From Gammaproteobacteria bacterium (GTDB taxonomy: Bacteria; Pseudomonadota; Gammaproteobacteria; Thiohalospirales; Thiohalospiraceae), in the NCBI GenBank assembly GCA_015491735.1, contig WFVH01000022.1, positions 1 through 64,000 on the forward strand: DNA of 64,000 bases, written 5' to 3'. Within the stretch, counting starts at the first letter, position 1. Every line of letters begins with the position of its first letter. The notes below the pieces were generated by a model. That model was not told where the DNA came from, ran no database searches, and saw nothing but the letters and a program-made list of their open reading frames with translations. This document shows, one piece after another, positions 33,452-43,875 of the stretch. The position numbers were made by a program, and so were the translations under genes.

Positions 33452-34624
33452 ATGAAGCAACCGATCGATAAAACTGCACCGCAAGTTGTTTCGCCTCCGT
33501 CGCCGAAAATTTCTCTCTACAGGCCAGAAAAACAGGTACGGAAAACACCGTATCCGGACAAACTGCTGGCAAGGATGCAGGAGGAGTATGAGTCGCAGCT
33601 TGCCGAGAAGCAGCGGCTTGCCGGCCGCCTGGCGAGTTTGTTGAAAGGACTCCCTGCCGGGGTAGTGGTTCTCGACAATGCCGGTTGTATACAGGAGGTC
33701 AATCCTGCGGCAGAGATGTTGTTGGGTTTGCCGCTGGTGGGGATGGGGTGGCGCGATGTCATCGAGCGCTCGTTTGCTCCCGACCCGCAGTCTGGCTGCG
33801 ATTTGCGGCTTGCAGATGGCCGCCTGGTGAGTTTGTCCACCTGCCCCCTGGGGGATGAACCAGGCCAGATATTGCTGCTCAGTGACGTTACCGAATCACG
33901 CGCCCTGCAGGCCAGAGCCAGCCACAATCAGCGTCTGATATCGATGGGCAGGATGGTAGCGTCATTGGCCCACCAGATCCGCACACCGCTGTCATCAGCG
34001 TTGTTGTACGCATCTCATCTGAAGCGTTCCCCGCTGGATGAACAGGAGCGGCAGCAACTGGCGGACAAGATTCTGGATCGTGTTCGCCACCTGGAGCAGC
34101 TGCTGAACGATATGCTGGCGTTTGCCCATGGCGGCTTGGGGGGGGGTGAGCAACTTGATATCAGCGAGCTTTTGCTATCGCTGCAGAAACTGGTGGAACC
34201 TCAGTTCAACGCATGTAAAGCAACGCTGGTTATGGACGATCAGACTACCGGCCAGGTTGTGCGCTGCAACCGGGAACTTCTGCTGAGCGCGTTGCAAAAC
34301 CTTGTAACCAATGCGTTGCAGGTGACGGCTGAAGGGGGGGAGGTGACATTGGGCGCTCGCCGGGAACAGGGTAAACAGGTGGTCATTATCGTTGCTGACA
34401 ACGGGCCGGGCATCGAACCGCAACTTCAGCAGAAAATTTTTGAGCCGTTTATCACTACCCGCGCTGAAGGTAGCGGTCTGGGCCTGGCTGTGGCCCGTGG
34501 GGTGGCGCATGCCCACCACGGCGAACTGATGGTGGAATCGGAACCGGGCAAAGGGGCGGTTTTCTATCTCTATCTGCCGGTGATTGGGGACTTCGCCCGC
34601 GGCGCCTGCCCGGAAATATCATAG
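33452..34624 (+). CDS. flrB: Flagellar two-component sensor kinase FlrB/FleS
   Basis: The product has 390 residues from ATG 33452; the open frame extends to 33341 but the extension looks non-conserved. It has no membrane segment. A PAS domain (LPAGVVVLDNAGCIQEVNPAAE, about 67-150) is followed by the phosphoacceptor helix LAHQIRTPLSSALLYA (His about 174) and the ATPase domain (N box LQNLVTNALQ, DNGPGIEP, GSGLGLAVARG). FlrB phosphorylates FlrC to start class III genes such as the hook and basal-body genes. No strong ribosome-binding site is seen. Confidence 0.93.
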   Translation: MKQPIDKTAPQVVSPPSPKISLYRPEKQVRKTPYPDKLLARMQEEYESQLAEKQRLAGRLASLLKGLPAGVVVLDNAGCIQEVNPAAEMLLGLPLVGMGWRDVIERSFAPDPQSGCDLRLADGRLVSLSTCPLGDEPGQILLLSDVTESRALQARASHNQRLISMGRMVASLAHQIRTPLSSALLYASHLKRSPLDEQERQQLADKILDRVRHLEQLLNDMLAFAHGGLGGGEQLDISELLLSLQKLVEPQFNACKATLVMDDQTTGQVVRCNRELLLSALQNLVTNALQVTAEGGEVTLGARREQGKQVVIIVADNGPGIEPQLQQKIFEPFITTRAEGSGLGLAVARGVAHAHHGELMVESEPGKGAVFYLYLPVIGDFARGACPEIS

Positions 34625-34715
34625 CCGTTCTTGTGAGGTAAGTCGTCCTCTGCAAGTTCCGGCTTTTGGAGCTGGAAGTTGTTGAAAAGATTGATTGACA
34701 ACCGGAGTTGAAAAT

Positions 34716-36053
34716 ATGCGGAAAACATCCGTCATGGTGGTTGAAGATGATGAGAGCTTGCTGGAGGCGCTGTGCGATACGCTGAAACTCGCCGGGTTCG
34801 AGGCTCATGGCGTAACCGATGGTCCGGCGGCGCTGGCTCTGCTGGAGCGGCGGTCTGTCGGGGTAGTGGTGAGTGACGTACAGATGGAGCCGATGGATGG
34901 CCAGTTGCTGATGGCGCGGATCAAGGAAAGATATCCCGAACTGCCGGTGCTGCTGATGACCGCCTACGGGACGATTCAAAAGGCGGTTGCATCAATCCGC
35001 GAGGGGGCGGCAGACTATCTGGTCAAGCCGTTTGAAGCCGAGGTGCTGGTCAGCACCGTAGCGCGATACCTCGGCAGCCGGGTGGTGGACGACATGGAGC
35101 TGGTGGGCGAGGACAGGCAAACCCGCGATCTGCAAACGCTGGCCCGCCGGGTTGCAGGCAGCAACGCAACCGTTCTGATCACTGGTGAAAGCGGTACTGG
35201 CAAGGAGGTGCTCGCCCGCTATCTGCACCGTCACTCCCCGCGCGCCGAGCAGCCTTTTGTTGCCGTAAACTGTGCCGCCATTCCGGAAAACATGCTGGAG
35301 GCTACGCTGTTTGGTTATGAAAAAGGGGCGTTTACAGGCGCTTATCAGGCGGCGCCGGGCAAATTTGAGCAGGCACAGGGGGGGACGCTGTTGCTGGACG
35401 AGATTTCGGAAATGGAACTCAATCTGCAGGCGAAACTGCTCAGGGTACTGCAGGAGCGGGAGGTGGAGCGGTTGGGCGGAAGGAAGACCATTCCGCTGGA
35501 TGTCCGGGTGCTGGCAACATCGAACCGCGATATGAAACAACAGGTTGCCGAACACCGGTTCCGTGAAGATCTGTTTTACCGCCTCAATGTTTTTCCGCTG
35601 CGCATAGCCCCGCTGCGGGAGCGTCCCGATGACATTCTTCCATTGGCGGAGTACCTGATTGGGCGCCATGCGCGTGATGCCGGGCGGATGATTCCCACCC
35701 TGGCGGAGACGGCCCGGAAACGGTTGCTGGGCTATCACTGGCCTGGCAACGTGCGCGAGCTGGATAACGTGATTCAACGGGCGCTGATTCTGCAAGGCGG
35801 TGATGAGATTCTGGCACAGGATCTGCATCTCGAACAGGCGGCGGCACAGGGGGGAGGAACGGCGCCATCTGCCGGGCCGGCGGACTCGCTGAATGAAGGT
35901 GTCAAGTCTCAGGAGTACAAAATCATAGCCGCGGCCCTGAAAGAGCCGGGCAGCAGCCGCAAGGCGGTCGCCGCCCGGCTGGGCATCAGTGAACGCACGC
36001 TGCGCTACAAACTGGCGAAAATGCGTGACAGCGGTATCGAGATACCGGCTTGA
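34716..36053 (+). CDS. flrC: Flagellar two-component response regulator FlrC/FleR
   Basis: The product has 445 residues; ATG 34716 has GGAG upstream. The receiver domain has the acidic pair VEDDE, phosphorylated aspartate at about 54 (VVSDVQM) and LVKPF. The sigma-54 AAA+ domain shows [19 protein letters not shown] and GGTLLLDEISE. The C-terminal FIS-type helix is SSRKAVAARLGISERTLRYKLAKM. It acts with FlrB on sigma-54-dependent flagellar promoters. fliE follows after 31 bases. Confidence 0.95.
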   Translation: MRKTSVMVVEDDESLLEALCDTLKLAGFEAHGVTDGPAALALLERRSVGVVVSDVQMEPMDGQLLMARIKERYPELPVLLMTAYGTIQKAVASIREGAADYLVKPFEAEVLVSTVARYLGSRVVDDMELVGEDRQTRDLQTLARRVAGSNATVLITGESGTGKEVLARYLHRHSPRAEQPFVAVNCAAIPENMLEATLFGYEKGAFTGAYQAAPGKFEQAQGGTLLLDEISEMELNLQAKLLRVLQEREVERLGGRKTIPLDVRVLATSNRDMKQQVAEHRFREDLFYRLNVFPLRIAPLRERPDDILPLAEYLIGRHARDAGRMIPTLAETARKRLLGYHWPGNVRELDNVIQRALILQGGDEILAQDLHLEQAAAQGGGTAPSAGPADSLNEGVKSQEYKIIAAALKEPGSSRKAVAARLGISERTLRYKLAKMRDSGIEIPA

Positions 36054-36084
36054 GACAGCAGCGCTATTTTCCGGGAGGGTGAGG

Positions 36085-36402
36085 ATGAACGAGATAAACA
36101 GCGCCGGTTTGCTGGCGGAAATGCGGGTGATGGCTGCCCGGGCGCAGGGAGCAACCGGTAGGGCGGAAGATTCGCAATCCGCCGGTTTCGGGGAGTTATT
36201 GAAACAGTCGGTTGACCGGGTCAATGATATGCAGCAGCAGTCCCGAATGGCCAAGGAGTCTTTTCAGGCGGGGATCAGTGACATGAGTCTGGCGGAAGTG
36301 ATGCTTGTGTCTGAAAAATCGGGCATCGCGTTTCAGGCCGTCCTGCAGGTGCGCAACAAGGTTATTCAAGCCTATCAGGATATCATCAACATGCCGCTGT
36401 GA
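36085..36402 (+). CDS. fliE: Flagellar hook-basal body protein FliE
   Basis: The product has 105 residues; ATG 36085 follows GGGAGGGTGAGG. The C-terminal FliE signature is present: GFGELLKQSVDRVN, SLAEVMLVSEKSGIAFQ, VRNKVIQAYQDIINMPL. FliE links the MS ring to the rod. A gap of 227 bases before fliF contains nothing I can assign. Confidence 0.95.
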   Translation: MNEINSAGLLAEMRVMAARAQGATGRAEDSQSAGFGELLKQSVDRVNDMQQQSRMAKESFQAGISDMSLAEVMLVSEKSGIAFQAVLQVRNKVIQAYQDIINMPL

Positions 36403-36629
36403 GGCGAAGCAGTTTCCAGATGGGGGAGACCCGCTTGCCAACCCCCGCTCTATAGTCAGCCGGTGACAGCGCTGAATTTGCCGTGGTTCCGCGCCTGGCG
36501 GACGAATGGTCAACCGCTGTTTTCCGTTCACCGGGAGGTGCGGGTGACGGGCTGCGCGGCCATTCGATTTCTTGCGCGGGCAAAAGACAGTGATGCGATT
36601 GTTAAACATGAATAGCAGATCATGACACC

Positions 36630-38258
36630 ATGGAACTAGCAACATCACCTGGTATTTCAACCTATTTCGAAGGCTTCAAACGGTTGCCGTTGCCGCGGAA
36701 GATCGGTTTGATTGGAGCCGTCGTGGCGATCGCCGTGTTGACCGTGCTCGTGTTGCTATGGGCCAGAAAACCGATCTACACCGGTCTCTACAGCCAGCTG
36801 GAGATGCGCGATGCCGGTGAGATTGTTCAGGCGATTGAACAGCTAAACATCCCCTATAAACTGAACGAGAAAAATGGCGGAATCATGGTGCCCGCCAGCA
36901 AGGTGCATGCGGTTCGTTTGCAGCTGGCTGCTCAAGGACTGCCCAGGAGCGGCGGCGTCGCGGGATTCGAGTTGCTGGACAAGCAGCAGGGATTCGGCGT
37001 CAGCCGCTTCATGGAGTCGACACGCTATCAGCGCGCGATCGAAGGAGAGCTGGCCCGCTCCATTGCCACCATGGACAATGTTCGGAGTGCCCGGGTACAC
37101 CTGGCAATGCCCAAGCAATCCGTTTTTATTCGCGAGCGTGACAAGCCCAGCGCCTCGGTAGTGGTGAATGTCTACCGGGGACAGATGCCAACAAAGCGAC
37201 AGGTGCAGGCCATCGTGCATCTGGTTGCCTCCAGTATTCCCGGGTTGGCGGCGGATCGGGTGACCGTGGTCGATCAAACCGGGCAACTGTTGACCAACAA
37301 GGATAAAACGACAGATCTGGATCTGAGCAACCAGCAGTTCGCCTACACCCGCCGGGTCGAACAAAGCTATATCTCCCGTATCGAAGCGATTCTGGCTCCC
37401 ATTCTTGGCAACAAGGGGGTTAAGGCACAGGTATCTGCGGAGCTGGATTTCACCCATACTGAACGCACGCAGGAGAGCTATGATCCGGATTCTGCGGTAG
37501 TCCGCAGCGAGCAGAAGTCGGAAGAGCGGGTGTTCGATGGAGTCGAGGAGGGGATTCCCGGGGCGCTGGCCAATGAGCCGCCGGGTGCGGGGTTGGCGCC
37601 AGAGGTAATCGATCCGGCCGGTGACCAGGCCGGCGCCACTCCGCTGCGCAGCAAGCGTAACTCGACCATCAACTATGAGATGGATAAAACCATCAGCCAC
37701 ATCCGCAACCCCATCGGTACGGTGCGCCGCCTGTCGGTGGCCGTTGTGGTGGACGACCGGTTGAGCACCAACGAAGAGGGAGAGCTGGTGCGCATCCCGC
37801 GCAGCGAAGAGGAGATGGCGCGGCTGACCGCACTGGTGAAAGAGGCTATTGGCTTCAATCCCCAACGGGAAGACAGCGTCAACGTCATCAACGCCGCCTT
37901 TGTCGCCGAGCCGGAGCAGCAGCAGGAGGTGCAGCCGTGGTGGCAGCAGCCCTGGGTGCTCGATATCGGAAAGCAGCTTTTCGGCGGTCTGCTGGTTTTG
38001 ATACTCATTTTTTCAGTGCTGCGGCCACTGCTGCGCAGCTTGACCCAGGTTCCCGCTCCGGTACAGCGTGATGAAGACATGCCGGTGGATGAGGTGGAGC
38101 TTCAGCGGCAGGCCATGCAAACAGAGGCGCAACGCGAGATGCAAGCCGCCACTCACGAAGACAATCTGAAGACAGCAAAAGAGATAGCGAAACAGGATCC
38201 AAAACGGGTGGTGCAGGTGGTGCGATCCTGGCTGGAGGAGGAGCAGCCCGATGGCTGA
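36630..38258 (+). CDS. fliF: Flagellar MS-ring protein FliF
   Basis: The product has 542 residues. It has an N-terminal membrane helix (IGLIGAVVAIAVLTVLVLLW), the ring-building domain (GIMVPASKVHAVRLQLAAQGLP), an extended periplasmic region (SAELDFTHTERTQESYDPDSAVV), a second membrane helix near residue 455 (LFGGLLVLILIFSVLRPLL) and a cytoplasmic FliG-binding tail (KEIAKQDPKRVVQVVRSWL). It builds the inner-membrane base of the motor. It overlaps fliG by 8 bases. Confidence 0.97.
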   Translation: MELATSPGISTYFEGFKRLPLPRKIGLIGAVVAIAVLTVLVLLWARKPIYTGLYSQLEMRDAGEIVQAIEQLNIPYKLNEKNGGIMVPASKVHAVRLQLAAQGLPRSGGVAGFELLDKQQGFGVSRFMESTRYQRAIEGELARSIATMDNVRSARVHLAMPKQSVFIRERDKPSASVVVNVYRGQMPTKRQVQAIVHLVASSIPGLAADRVTVVDQTGQLLTNKDKTTDLDLSNQQFAYTRRVEQSYISRIEAILAPILGNKGVKAQVSAELDFTHTERTQESYDPDSAVVRSEQKSEERVFDGVEEGIPGALANEPPGAGLAPEVIDPAGDQAGATPLRSKRNSTINYEMDKTISHIRNPIGTVRRLSVAVVVDDRLSTNEEGELVRIPRSEEEMARLTALVKEAIGFNPQREDSVNVINAAFVAEPEQQQEVQPWWQQPWVLDIGKQLFGGLLVLILIFSVLRPLLRSLTQVPAPVQRDEDMPVDEVELQRQAMQTEAQREMQAATHEDNLKTAKEIAKQDPKRVVQVVRSWLEEEQPDG

Positions 38259-39285
38259 GGAGTCCCAAAGAGAGCTGCCGGAAAAGCGTCCTCTGAGCGG
38301 GGTCGAGCGCGCCTCGATACTGCTGCTCTCCATCGGCGAAGAGGACGCGGCGGAAGTGATGAAACACCTGGGACCAAGGGAGGTGCAGAAACTCGGTGCA
38401 ACCATGGCCAAACTGGGTGGCGTGACCCGTAATCAGGTGGAAGATGTGCTGAGTTCGTTTGCCGAACTGGTGGAGAGCCAGACATCGCTTGGACTGGAGG
38501 CAGAGGACTATATTCGCACCGTGCTGGTCAAGGCGCTGGGAGAGGACAAGGCGGACAGCCTGGTGGATCGGATCATGTTGGGTAAAAGCTCCAAGGGAAT
38601 CGACTCCCTGCGCTGGATGGAGCCACGCGCCATTGCCGAGATGATCCGGCTGGAGCATCCGCAGATCATCTCCATTGTGCTCTCTTTTCTGGAGTCGGAT
38701 CAGGCCGCAGAGGTGCTGGCTGTGCTGCCGGAGAACACCCGTACCGACATTATGCTGCGTATCGCCACCCTGGAGGGGGTTCAACCCAATGCGCTGGCGG
38801 AGCTGGACGAGATTCTCGAGCGGCAGTTCTCCGGCGGCAATGCCGGCAGCCTCAAATCCTCGACTGTCGGCGGCGTCAAAAAAGCGGCGGACATACTCAA
38901 TTTTACCGATACTTCGGTGGAGAGCAGCATCCTGGAGAACATCACCGATGTCGACCCGGAACTGTCCCAATCCATTCAGGACTTGATGTTCGTGTTCGAC
39001 AACCTGCTGGATGTGGATGATCGGGGTATCCAGGCATTGCTTCGCGAGGTGCAGTCCGAATCGCTGATTACAGCGCTCAAGGGCGCCGATGACGCGCTCA
39101 AGGAGAAGTTCTTCAAGAACATGTCCAAGCGCGCTGCGGAGATGATGCGTGATGATCTGGAAGCGAAAGGCCCGGTGCGTCTCAGCGATGTCGAGGCGGC
39201 GCAGAAAGAGGTGCTGGCCGTTGCCAGACGGATGGCGGACTCCGGAGAGATTACGCTGGGGGGTTCGGGTGAAGAGTTTGTTTAG
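38251..39285 (+). CDS. fliG: Flagellar motor switch protein FliG
   Basis: The product has 344 residues, the usual length. Conserved phrases are SGVERASILLLSIGEEDAAEV (N-domain, FliF contact), EHPQIISIVLSFL (middle domain EHPQ motif), and the C-terminal torque helix VFDNLLDVDDRGIQALLREV. It forms the upper C ring and takes force from the stators. It is translationally coupled to fliF. Confidence 0.97.
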   Translation: MAEESQRELPEKRPLSGVERASILLLSIGEEDAAEVMKHLGPREVQKLGATMAKLGGVTRNQVEDVLSSFAELVESQTSLGLEAEDYIRTVLVKALGEDKADSLVDRIMLGKSSKGIDSLRWMEPRAIAEMIRLEHPQIISIVLSFLESDQAAEVLAVLPENTRTDIMLRIATLEGVQPNALAELDEILERQFSGGNAGSLKSSTVGGVKKAADILNFTDTSVESSILENITDVDPELSQSIQDLMFVFDNLLDVDDRGIQALLREVQSESLITALKGADDALKEKFFKNMSKRAAEMMRDDLEAKGPVRLSDVEAAQKEVLAVARRMADSGEITLGGSGEEFV

Positions 39286-39288
39286 GCA

Positions 39289-40056
39289 ATGACCGCTGTC
39301 ATCAAAGAGGAGAATGCGGCTGTTCGCCGTTGGCGGGCGCCTGTCATGGAGCGCGGTTTGACAGAAGATCCGTGCGGTGGAGAGCCGCCGCCCGAACCAC
39401 CGGCGACGGCAGAGCATATGCAACAGCGCGATCCCCCCCCGGTTCGGGAGATTGAACAGGATGTTCTGGCTGCGCGTGAGGAGGGGTTCAAGACGGGATA
39501 CGATGCCGGAGCCGAGGCGGGCCACCACAAAGGGTACGAACAGGGGGTACGTGAAGGTGTGCGTCTGGGAAGAGCAGAGATGCAGGAACAAGCAAGCCAG
39601 CTCGAGGCCGAGCGTGAGGAGCTTCGGAAGAGGTCGCACCACCTGCAGCAGCTGCTCGCCGTCCTGGCCGATCCGGTCAGTCAGTTGGATAAAGAGATTG
39701 AGGACCAACTGGTGGCGCTGGTGATTGCGGTATCCCGCCAGTTGATCCGCCGGGAGCTGAAGGCGGATCCTGGCCAGATCGTTGCCGTGGTGCGGAAAGC
39801 GGTATCACTGCTCCCGGTTGCCGCACGGGAGTACCGGTTGGCGCTGCACCCGGAAGATGCGGCCATGGTGCGGGAGGTGCTGCTCAAAGAGGACAGCAAG
39901 AACAGCCGGCCCTGGACGATCGTCGAAGATCCCACCCTGACACGGGGTGGGTGCCGGGTGGTAAGTGAGGCATCCTATATCGACGCAACGGTGGAGCGGC
40001 AGCTTGCCGCCGTTGCCGCAACGCTGTTGGGTGATGAGCGCGAAGGTGGTGAATGA
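39289..40056 (+). CDS. fliH: Flagellar export protein FliH
   Basis: The product has 255 residues. After a poorly conserved start there is the alternating Gly pattern [25 protein letters not shown] (about 65-90), characteristic of the FliH GxxxG helix, then a coiled region and the C-terminal FliI-binding domain ([31 protein letters not shown]). It tethers and restrains the export ATPase. It overlaps fliI by 4 bases. Confidence 0.93.
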   Translation: MTAVIKEENAAVRRWRAPVMERGLTEDPCGGEPPPEPPATAEHMQQRDPPPVREIEQDVLAAREEGFKTGYDAGAEAGHHKGYEQGVREGVRLGRAEMQEQASQLEAEREELRKRSHHLQQLLAVLADPVSQLDKEIEDQLVALVIAVSRQLIRRELKADPGQIVAVVRKAVSLLPVAAREYRLALHPEDAAMVREVLLKEDSKNSRPWTIVEDPTLTRGGCRVVSEASYIDATVERQLAAVAATLLGDEREGGE

Positions 40057-41423
40057 ACCCGAATCCTGTTCGAGCACCCATCTGGTCGCGGCGGTTGGAG
40101 AAATACCGCGAACGGCTGGCACCGCCAGAACTGGTAGTAGAGGGGAAACTGGCGCGCATGGTCGGTTTGACCCTCGAGGCGGTAGGCTGCCACGCGCCCA
40201 TCGGCGCCAGCTGCAAGGTGGTCAATGCTGATGGCAGCCATATCGAGGCGGAGGTGGTGGGTTTTGCCGCTGACCGGCTCTATCTGATGCCCACCACCAC
40301 CGTGAGCGGCGTGGTGCCCAATGCACGGGTCATTCCCACCAATAAAATCTATCGGGCGCCGGCCGGTGAATCCCTGCTTGGCCGGGTACTGGACGGGCGC
40401 GGACGGCCACTGGATGGACGCGGGCCGCTGCGAGCAGAAGCATCTGTTCCGCTCAATGGCCACCCTGTCAACCCGATGGAGCGGGCGCCGATACGTGAAC
40501 CACTGGATGTGGGCGTACGGGCCATCAACGCGCTGCTCAGTGTTGGCCGTGGCCAGCGGATGGGGCTGTTTGCCGGCAGCGGCGTCGGTAAAAGTGTGTT
40601 GCTGGGAATGATGACCCGGTTCACCACGGCGGATGTGGTGGTGGTCGGGTTGATCGGCGAACGTGGCCGTGAGGTCAAGGAGTTCATCGAGAATATCCTG
40701 GGGCCGGACGGGCTACGCCGGTCAGTGGTGGTTGCAGCGCCGGCTGATGACACGCCGGTGATGCGCCTGCATGGCGCCGCGCTGGCTACCAGTATCGCCG
40801 AATATTTCCGGGATCAGGGGAAAAATGTACTGTTGCTGATGGATTCCCTGACCCGTTACGCCCAGGCACAGCGGGAAATTGCGCTGGCGGTGGGTGAGCC
40901 GCCCGCGACCAAGGGATATCCCCCCTCGGTATTTGCCAGGCTGCCGCAGCTGGTGGAGCGCGCCGGAAACGGCCCGGAAGGGGGCGGCTCAATCACCGCT
41001 TTTTACACCGTACTGACCGAAGGAGATGATCTGCAGGATCCAATTGCCGATTCGGCACGGGCCATCCTCGACGGTCATGTTGTTCTGTCCCGGCGGATGG
41101 CGGAGGCGGGCCAGTTTCCCGCTATCGATATCGAAGCTTCCATCAGCCGGGTAATGACCGAGATAACCGGGCCGGATCACCAACAGGCAGCCCGCCGCTT
41201 CAAGCAGATCTACTCAACCTATCAACAGAACCGGGATTTGATCAATATCGGCGCCTACAGCAAAGGCACCGATAGCGCTATCGACGAGTCCATCGCGCTT
41301 TATCCCGGACTTTTGACATTTCTTGGCCAGGACATGCGTGACGGGGTCGATATCGGCCAGAGCCTGCAACAGCTAAAGGCGTTGATCCCGGTGCCTGGCG
41401 GTCCGGCCGGTTCTTCGTCATGA
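40053..41423 (+). CDS. fliI: Flagellar export ATPase FliI
   Basis: The product has 456 residues. Walker A is [16 protein letters not shown] (about 175), Walker B is [17 protein letters not shown], and further family phrases are [32 protein letters not shown] and [11 protein letters not shown]. It is a hexameric F1-beta-like ATPase that drives entry of export substrates. Coupled to fliH. Confidence 0.97.
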   Translation: MNPNPVRAPIWSRRLEKYRERLAPPELVVEGKLARMVGLTLEAVGCHAPIGASCKVVNADGSHIEAEVVGFAADRLYLMPTTTVSGVVPNARVIPTNKIYRAPAGESLLGRVLDGRGRPLDGRGPLRAEASVPLNGHPVNPMERAPIREPLDVGVRAINALLSVGRGQRMGLFAGSGVGKSVLLGMMTRFTTADVVVVGLIGERGREVKEFIENILGPDGLRRSVVVAAPADDTPVMRLHGAALATSIAEYFRDQGKNVLLLMDSLTRYAQAQREIALAVGEPPATKGYPPSVFARLPQLVERAGNGPEGGGSITAFYTVLTEGDDLQDPIADSARAILDGHVVLSRRMAEAGQFPAIDIEASISRVMTEITGPDHQQAARRFKQIYSTYQQNRDLINIGAYSKGTDSAIDESIALYPGLLTFLGQDMRDGVDIGQSLQQLKALIPVPGGPAGSSS

Positions 41424-41437
41424 GGGGTGGAAACTGA

Positions 41438-41884
41438 ATGGTGAACCGGAAACGCAGTGGCCGGCTGCTGCCTGTCGTGAAACTGGCCGAAGACAAAGAG
41501 CAGGAAGCCGCCCGCAAGCTGGGGGAAAGCCGCCAGCATCTGTGGCAGCAGCAGAAACAACTCGACGAGCTGGAGTCCTATCGGCTTGAATATATCAGTC
41601 GATTGCAGGGGACGGCCCGAAAGGGCATAAAGGCGGCCCGGCTGCGCCAATACCAAGGTTTCGTGAACAAACTTTCCGAGGCGGTGGATCAGCAGAAAAA
41701 AGTGGTGTCGGTGGCGGAGCGGAACATGAGGACTGCCCAGGACAACTGGTTTCAGGACAGAAACCGGAAAAAGATGGTCGATGCCGTGTTATCGAATTGC
41801 CACGCGGAAGAGTTGCAGAGCGAGATGCGCAGCGAACAGAAAGAGAGCGATGAACGTGCTCAGAACGGTTCTGGCAAGCGGTGA
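41438..41884 (+). CDS. fliJ: Flagellar export stalk/chaperone protein FliJ
   Basis: The product has 148 residues, nearly all charged or polar and forming a long antiparallel coiled coil (LAEDKEQEAARKLGESRQHLWQQ, RLRQYQGFVNKLSEAVDQQKK). FliJ inserts in the FliI hexamer and contacts FlhA. The usual next genes (fliK onward) are absent; fabA follows after a 201-base gap. Confidence 0.92.
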   Translation: MVNRKRSGRLLPVVKLAEDKEQEAARKLGESRQHLWQQQKQLDELESYRLEYISRLQGTARKGIKAARLRQYQGFVNKLSEAVDQQKKVVSVAERNMRTAQDNWFQDRNRKKMVDAVLSNCHAEELQSEMRSEQKESDERAQNGSGKR

Positions 41885-41991
41885 TGGCTCCGCTGGTCGT
41901 TGAAACCCCGTGACATGTCTGAAAACGATGACTGACAAAGAGCGCCACTCCCCGCCGGGGCCGCGCGCTGTTTTAACGGGGCAGGAAGTTG

Positions 41992-41997
41992 TATAAT
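41992..41997 (+). promoter_or_regulatory. Candidate -10 box for fabA-fabB
   Basis: A perfect TATAAT lies 94 bases before the fabA ATG in the fliJ-fabA gap. No good -35 is seen at 17 bases, so confidence is limited. Confidence 0.4.
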
Positions 41998-42085
41998 AGG
42001 TGATTCAAGTCTGCAACACCTCAGTAATCCGGGTGCATGGCCGGTTGCAGGAGCAGGCGGGCGGGGCCGATGGAAATGATTCAAG

Positions 42086-42601
42086 ATGCAAAAACAGAAC
42101 AGTTACTCTTTTGAAGAACTCATCGCGTGCGGGAAAGGGGAGCTTTTTGGTCCCGGCAATGCCCAACTGCCGCTGCCGCCGATGTTGATGTTTGACCGGA
42201 TTACCCTTATTAACGCTGATGGGGGTGCGCATGGCAAAGGCGAGATACGGGCAGAACTGGATATCAAGCCGGAGCTTTGGTTTTTCGATTGCCATTTTGA
42301 GGGGGATCCGGTGATGCCTGGCTGCCTGGGACTGGATGCCATGTGGCAGTTGGTGGGGTTCTTCTTGGGATGGAGTGGCGGTCCTGGTCATGGCCGGGCG
42401 CTGGGTGCGGGTGAGGTCAAGTTCAGCGGGCAGGTGCTGCCAGACAATAAACTGGTAACCTACCGGCTCGATCTGAAGCGGGTCATAAAACGCAGACTGT
42501 ATATGGGCATCGCCGATGCAGCGATGGAGGTGGATGGGCGCCGGATATACACCGCCAATGATCTGCGTGTCGGCCTGTTTACGTCAACAGAAGGGTTTTG
42601 A
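42086..42601 (+). CDS. fabA: 3-hydroxydecanoyl-ACP dehydratase/isomerase
   Basis: The product has 171 residues. Active-site His70 ([20 protein letters not shown]) and Asp84 are at the same positions as in Escherichia coli. FabA dehydrates 3-hydroxydecanoyl-ACP and isomerises the double bond, starting unsaturated fatty acid synthesis with FabB, whose gene follows after 9 bases. Confidence 0.97.
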   Translation: MQKQNSYSFEELIACGKGELFGPGNAQLPLPPMLMFDRITLINADGGAHGKGEIRAELDIKPELWFFDCHFEGDPVMPGCLGLDAMWQLVGFFLGWSGGPGHGRALGAGEVKFSGQVLPDNKLVTYRLDLKRVIKRRLYMGIADAAMEVDGRRIYTANDLRVGLFTSTEGF

Positions 42602-42610
42602 GGTTAGATT

Positions 42611-43828
42611 ATGCGGCGTGTGGTCATTACAGGGCTCGGCATCGTTTCCAGTATTGGCAACAACAAACAGGAGGTGCTTGCCTCATTGCGCGAGGGACGT
42701 TCAGGCATAGAACATAGCGAGGAATATGCCGAACTCGGTTTTCGCTCCCATGTTCACGGGCCGGTTCGTCTCGACTACAAGGAGCTGATTGACCGTAAAT
42801 TGTTGCGTTTCATGGGTGATGCCGCAGCTTTCAACTATCTGGCCATGCGGGAGGCGATTGCCGATTCCGGCCTGGAAGAGGAAGATATCTCCAATCCCCG
42901 CACCGGCATTGTCGTGGGATCCGGCGGGGCGTCGAACGTCACCGTGGTGGAAGCGGCCGATATCCTGCGCAGCAGGGGAGCAAAAAGGGTTGGCCCCTAT
43001 CGTGTCCCCAAAGCCATGGGCAGTACGACCTCGGCCAATCTGGCCACCGCCTACAAGATAAAGGGAATAAACTACAGCATCAGCTCCGCCTGCTCCACCA
43101 GCGCTCACTGCGTTGGAAACGCGGCTGAACAGATCCAGCTTGGCAAGCAGGATATCGTATTCGCAGGGGGGGGAGAGGAGCTGCACTGGTCGATGTCGGT
43201 GCTGTTCGACGCCATGGGTGCGCTCTCGTCCCGGTACAACGACACGCCAGCCAGCGCGTCCCGCGCCTTCGACGCCAATCGCGACGGTTTCGTTATTTCA
43301 GGTGGGGGCGGGCTGTTGGTACTGGAAGAGCTGGAGCACGCCCGGGCGCGTGGAGCCCATATCTACGCCGAGGTGGTCGGCTATGGGGCCACTTCGGATG
43401 GCGCCGATATGGTGGCTCCTTCGGGCGAAGGAGCGGTGCGTTGCATGCGGATTGCCCTGAGTACAGTTGATGGCTCTGTCGACTACATCAATGCGCACGG
43501 CACCAGCACACCGGCAGGCGATATCACTGAACTCAAGGCGGTCAAGACGGTGTTCGGCGATCGGCTGCCGGCTATTTCCTCGACAAAATCGCTTACCGGC
43601 CACGCGCTTGGTGCGGCCGGGGTCAACGAACTTATCTACTCCCTGCTGATGATGGAGAACCGTTTTCTTGCCGCGTCAGCCCATATCGAACAGCTCGATC
43701 CCGAAGCGGAGGGTTACCCCATCGTCAGACAGCGGCAGGATGATGTGACGCTGAACCGGATTATGTCCAACAGCTTTGGTTTTGGTGGCACCAATGCCTG
43801 CGTGGTATGCCAGCGTTGGTCAGAGTAG
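42611..43828 (+). CDS. fabB: 3-oxoacyl-ACP synthase I
   Basis: The product has 405 residues. The catalytic triad is Cys161 ([11 protein letters not shown]), His296 ([11 protein letters not shown]) and His331 ([11 protein letters not shown]). FabB elongates the cis-3-decenoyl chain made by FabA. fabA-fabB is a common operon in gammaproteobacteria. Confidence 0.97.
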   Translation: MRRVVITGLGIVSSIGNNKQEVLASLREGRSGIEHSEEYAELGFRSHVHGPVRLDYKELIDRKLLRFMGDAAAFNYLAMREAIADSGLEEEDISNPRTGIVVGSGGASNVTVVEAADILRSRGAKRVGPYRVPKAMGSTTSANLATAYKIKGINYSISSACSTSAHCVGNAAEQIQLGKQDIVFAGGGEELHWSMSVLFDAMGALSSRYNDTPASASRAFDANRDGFVISGGGGLLVLEELEHARARGAHIYAEVVGYGATSDGADMVAPSGEGAVRCMRIALSTVDGSVDYINAHGTSTPAGDITELKAVKTVFGDRLPAISSTKSLTGHALGAAGVNELIYSLLMMENRFLAASAHIEQLDPEAEGYPIVRQRQDDVTLNRIMSNSFGFGGTNACVVCQRWSE

Positions 43829-43875
43829 CCTCCGCCCATTCCTTTCGGCCCATTATCCCTGTTACCTTTTGCTGA

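Noticed and set aside
36403-36629. Sigma-54 promoter before fliF
   Set aside because: GG and GC elements with the right spacing (TGGCA-N7-TTGC) were not found; only a partial TGGC.
38005-39708. 567-codon minus-strand ORF
   Set aside because: It is antisense to fliF-fliG-fliH, has no recognisable domain, and follows from high-GC codon bias of the real genes.
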